A stretch of 9,329 nucleotides of DNA from an uncultured Lachnospiraceae bacterium (GTDB lineage: Bacteria; Bacillota; Clostridia; Lachnospirales; Lachnospiraceae): assembly GCA_902795625.1 (NCBI GenBank), contig CADBLW010000300.1:1-9329 (forward strand). The letters are read 5' to 3'. Positions 6,926-9,329 of the stretch are shown in pieces. Position 1 is the first letter of the stretch; each line of letters starts with the position of its first letter. Below the pieces are notes generated by a model. It had not been told where the DNA came from, made no database searches, and worked only from the letters and a program-made list of their open reading frames with translations. The translations under genes and the position numbers were made by a program.

Positions 6926-7432
6926 TCAATACTCCTGAACCTTGCGCGGTGCCTTCCGTTTCATATGCGCGATCAGCGTCTCGTCCGGCTCAAAGCGGAT
7001 GAGTTCCGCCGTGTTGCCTTCTCCGTTGACGATCACATAGACAAGATTTTCCCGCTCAGGATCGAGCGAGGTGTAATCCAGCGGTTTCTTCTGCAAATGC
7101 TTATATCCGTCCAGCGCATGGGATCTCGCGGGCGCCACGATCGTTGCGGTGTCAAGGTCGACACGCTTGCACTGCTTTCTCGTGCTGCCTCCGAGGATCC
7201 GGTCGAAATCGATCTGTCCGTCGACGAAAACATACTCGTAAACTACCTGAAATCTCGGCCAGAACGTGAAGATCAGATACCAGCCGATCGCAGCGACAAG
7301 GAACGCCAGCGGGATCACAAAACCGATCAGCGTGACAAGCGTCGCCAGGGTGATCAGCGATGCCTTGATGACACTGTCCTTCAGGGTTGCCTTTCTCGGC
7401 ACCACGCATTCACAATAGTTGCTCTCGTTCAT
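6926..7432 (-). CDS. Small membrane protein, DUF6106-like, function unknown
   Basis: This protein of 168 residues has two closely spaced hydrophobic segments at about 22-40 and 43-59, likely a helical hairpin in the membrane. A polar C-terminal domain of about 105 residues follows, containing YEYVFVDGQIDFDRIL (about 65-80), a basic patch (STRKQCKRVDL) and IVAPARSHALDGY. This arrangement resembles, from memory, the DUF6106 proteins of Lachnospiraceae; I could not verify that. No catalytic motif was recognised. The frame stays open upstream to 7570, but that part overlaps the 3' end of the preceding gene. ATG 7432 has an AAGGAGA ribosome binding site four bases before it, so I used it. It lies 56 bases after the DUF6062-like gene and 84 bases before guaB, all on the same strand. 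That the gene is real is well supported; its role is not. Confidence 0.8.
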   Translation of the reverse strand: MNESNYCECVVPRKATLKDSVIKASLITLATLVTLIGFVIPLAFLVAAIGWYLIFTFWPRFQVVYEYVFVDGQIDFDRILGGSTRKQCKRVDLDTATIVAPARSHALDGYKHLQKKPLDYTSLDPERENLVYVIVNGEGNTAELIRFEPDETLIAHMKRKAPRKVQEY

Positions 7433-7488
7433 ACTGTCTCCTTGTATCAGGTTGCGCCCTGTGCGGAAAATGCTCCGCGCACGACGTG

Positions 7489-8220
7489 TTATTTCTTGCT
7501 CTTCTCCTCGACGGAGATGGAATTGGTCTTCTGGATCGCGCGGATCAGCGCATCCTTCGAATTCTTCCACGGAGCATCCGCGTTGCGGTAGTCAAACTTG
7601 TCCGTAAACCATTCGAGGTCGTCGCGGACACGACGGAAATTCTCGATCATGATCCGGTTGATGCAGGTGTCGAACTCGTCGAGGTTGCTCTTGCTCAGAT
7701 GCGACGGCGCCATCGCGTGGAGCTCGCCGAAATGCTTCATGCAAAAGCCCTTGGAGCGGGCGAATTTGTCGCGGAACGATGCATCCGTGTTGTACAGATA
7801 CAGCGTCGTCACGAGATAGCGCTCATAGGAGTGCTTCATGCGGTCGCACACGTAGCAGGTGCACTGCTGCCCGGCCATGTACTCCGCCGCAGCGTCACCC
7901 TCCTTACCCTTGGAAAACCATCCGGAGGCGCCGCGCTTTTTGGAGGCAAACTTCTCCATCTCCTTCAGCTGCTGATCCATGTACGTGAGCATCATAAGCC
8001 CCAGTCCCAGGCGGTTCTGGTTTTTGTACATGAGCGGCAAATGCTGCGCACAGAAGCCCTTTTTGTTCGTCTCCATGCGGACGTCGTCCTCCATGTAGCT
8101 CGCACCCATGACAAAATCGATGGCGTCCGACTGAAGCTTGTCATACATCGCGCAGACCGGGCACTCGGTGTCCGCGTCAAACGCGTCGTTGACAGGTATT
8201 GTATAAAGCTGCTCCTTCAT
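7489..8220 (-). CDS. DUF6062-like protein with paired CxxC/CxxH motifs, function unknown
   Basis: A soluble-looking protein of 243 residues with no signal peptide or membrane helix. Two halves carry the same signature: CPVC at 20-23 with GFCAQH at 55-60, and CYVC at 122-125 with GFCMKH at 158-163. Each half therefore offers three Cys and one His, a typical zinc-type ligand set, although metal binding is an inference. The segment GASYMEDDVRMETNKKGFC and the opening YTIPVNDAFD match my recollection of DUF6062 proteins in clostridia. I know of no established function. The middle (about 90-112) is lysine- and glycine-rich and probably flexible. ATG 8220 has GGAGG (8229-8225) four bases before it, lying within the 14-base gap after the glnS stop, so the two genes are almost certainly co-transcribed and possibly translationally coupled. 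Confidence 0.85.
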   Translation of the reverse strand: MKEQLYTIPVNDAFDADTECPVCAMYDKLQSDAIDFVMGASYMEDDVRMETNKKGFCAQHLPLMYKNQNRLGLGLMMLTYMDQQLKEMEKFASKKRGASGWFSKGKEGDAAAEYMAGQQCTCYVCDRMKHSYERYLVTTLYLYNTDASFRDKFARSKGFCMKHFGELHAMAPSHLSKSNLDEFDTCINRIMIENFRRVRDDLEWFTDKFDYRNADAPWKNSKDALIRAIQKTNSISVEEKSKK

Positions 8221-8234
8221 TGTTCCTCCGATTA

Positions 8235-9329
8235 CTATACCGGCTTGTAGCCGCTCTTCATGGAGCAGATCCGGTTGAACACCAAAGCATCCGGCGTGCT
8301 GTCCTTGCAGTCCACGCAGAAATAGCCGCTTCTGAGGAACTGGTATGTGTCAAACGCCTGCGCGCCGGCCACCGACGGCTCAATAAAGCCGTTGCAGATT
8401 ACCAGCGAATTCGGGTTCACATTGACCTTTCCGGTCTCCTCGTCATACACGCCCTTCTCCTCATCCACGAGATTCTCGTAGAGGCGGATCGTTGCGGGAA
8501 TTGCGGTCTTCGCGTTTACCCAGTGGATCGTTCCCTTCACCTTGCGGTCAGCGCACTCGCCGCCCTTCGTCGCGGGATCATAGGTGCAGTGAACACAGGT
8601 CACGTTGCCCTCCGCGTCGGTGTCGTAGCCGGTGCAGCGTACGAAATACGCGTTCATCAGGCGTACCTCGTTGCCCGGGAAGAGGCGGAAATACTTCTTC
8701 GGAGGCTCCACCATGAAGTCCTCTCTCTCGATATAGAGCTCGCGGCCGAAGGGAACCGTACGGCTGCCGAGGGCCTCATTTTCCGGATTGTTCGAGACAA
8801 CGACATCCTCGGTCTCATTCTCCGGGTAATTGTCGATCACAAGCCTGATCGGATCCGTCACTGCCATCACGCGGGGCTTCTTCAGTTTGAGATCCTCGCG
8901 GATGCAGTACTCAAGCATCGCGTAATCGGAGATGGAATTGCTCTTCGAAACGCCGCTCAACTCCATGAACAGCTTGAGGGACTCCGGTGTAAAGCCGCGG
9001 CGGCGCAGCGCTGCGATCGTCACAAGGCGCGGATCGTCCCAGCCGTCCACCGTGCCGTCCTCCACAAGTCTCTTGATATAGCGCTTGCCGGTGACGACAT
9101 TCTTCAGATACAGCTTGGCAAACTCGATCTGCTTCGGCGTACCGTCAATCTTCTCCTTGTAGCCGCACTCGATCATGACCCAGTCATAGAGCGGGCGGTG
9201 ATCCTCAAACTCAAGCGTACAGATGGAGTGGGTAACACCCTCCACGGCATCCTCGATCGGATGCGCAAAATCGTACATCGGATAAATGCACCACGCATCT
9301 CCCGTGTTGTGGTGCGTCATGCGGGCAAC
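8235..9329 (-). CDS. glnS: Glutaminyl-tRNA synthetase, C-terminal two thirds (5' end outside window)
   Basis: The frame is open to the window edge and ends with TAG at 8237-8235, giving about 364 residues of an expected 550 or so. It charges tRNA-Gln with glutamine using ATP in the cytoplasm. Class I GlnRS hallmarks are clear: the catalytic-core stretch CIYPMYDFAHPIEDAVEGVTHS, then LEFEDHRPLYDWV, the WDDPRLVTIAALRRRGFTPE block, and the paired beta-barrel anticodon-binding region (YIEREDFM, YFRLFPGNEVRLMNAYFVRC, KVKGTIHWVNA, FLRSGYFCVD). The KMSKS-loop position reads VVTGKRYIKRLV, where E. coli has VMSKRKL. The HIGH motif lies outside the window. Unlike Bacillus, which uses the GatCAB amidotransferase route, many clostridia keep a GlnRS, so its presence fits the proposed host. 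The downstream DUF6062-like gene starts 14 bases after the stop. Confidence 0.97.
   Translation of the reverse strand, partial: VARMTHHNTGDAWCIYPMYDFAHPIEDAVEGVTHSICTLEFEDHRPLYDWVMIECGYKEKIDGTPKQIEFAKLYLKNVVTGKRYIKRLVEDGTVDGWDDPRLVTIAALRRRGFTPESLKLFMELSGVSKSNSISDYAMLEYCIREDLKLKKPRVMAVTDPIRLVIDNYPENETEDVVVSNNPENEALGSRTVPFGRELYIEREDFMVEPPKKYFRLFPGNEVRLMNAYFVRCTGYDTDAEGNVTCVHCTYDPATKGGECADRKVKGTIHWVNAKTAIPATIRLYENLVDEEKGVYDEETGKVNVNPNSLVICNGFIEPSVAGAQAFDTYQFLRSGYFCVDCKDSTPDALVFNRICSMKSGYKPV

Noticed and set aside
7433..7488. Hairpin in the gap between the DUF6062-like and DUF6106-like genes (GCGGA with TCCGC)
   Set aside because: Only five clean pairs, any extension needs a bulge, and no T tract follows, so it does not support a terminator.
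6629..8250. Two long plus-strand open frames (about 6629-7591 and 7387-8250) opposite guaB, the DUF6106-like and the DUF6062-like genes
   Set aside because: Both are antisense to well-supported genes with good ribosome binding sites. Their translations show low-complexity Arg, His and Val-rich composition and no motif.

Overview
The window looks like chromosomal core DNA from a fairly GC-rich member of the Clostridia, most probably a Lachnospiraceae-type gut or rumen anaerobe. The grounds are AGGAGG-type ribosome binding sites before nearly every gene, a Gram-positive-style membrane-anchored amidase, a clostridial-type glutaminyl-tRNA synthetase, and two small proteins that resemble families I associate with Lachnospiraceae (DUF6062 and DUF6106, recalled from memory). 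The genus cannot be fixed from this sequence. No phage genes, insertion sequences, CRISPR arrays, tRNAs or rRNAs were seen.

Layout. The left half reads rightward: the 3' half of typA/bipA (1-929), a dCMP deaminase gene (1009-1488), and a large gene fusing an ABC ATPase to an FtsX/MacB-type permease (1566-4313). The right half reads leftward: glnS (3' part, 8235-9329), a DUF6062-like gene (7489-8220), a small DUF6106-like membrane protein gene (6926-7432), guaB (5384-6841) and a membrane-anchored amidase gene (4534-5277). The two sets converge on a 220-base intergenic region. It holds an 18-bp degenerate tandem repeat running out of the ABC gene's stop codon, then a strong hairpin that can terminate both transcripts. 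No gene-free stretch exceeds 300 bases.

Function. These are mostly housekeeping genes: translation (TypA, GlnRS), nucleotide metabolism (dCMP deaminase towards dUMP/dTTP, IMP dehydrogenase towards GMP) and the cell envelope (ABC transporter, amidase). The tight glnS-DUF6062 spacing (14 bases, with the ribosome binding site inside it) suggests co-transcription, and the DUF6106-like gene and guaB follow on the same strand without a clear terminator. The amidase gene appears to have its own sigma-A promoter overlapping the guaB stop codon, with a stable hairpin at the predicted 5' end of its mRNA.

I found no convincing new defence or mobile system. The items most worth a second look are the in-frame 18-bp repeat that includes the stop codon, the DUF6062-like protein with two CxxC/CxxH metal-site-like halves, the hairpin leader of the amidase gene, and the ABC fusion with a large cysteine-free outer domain and no regulator beside it.
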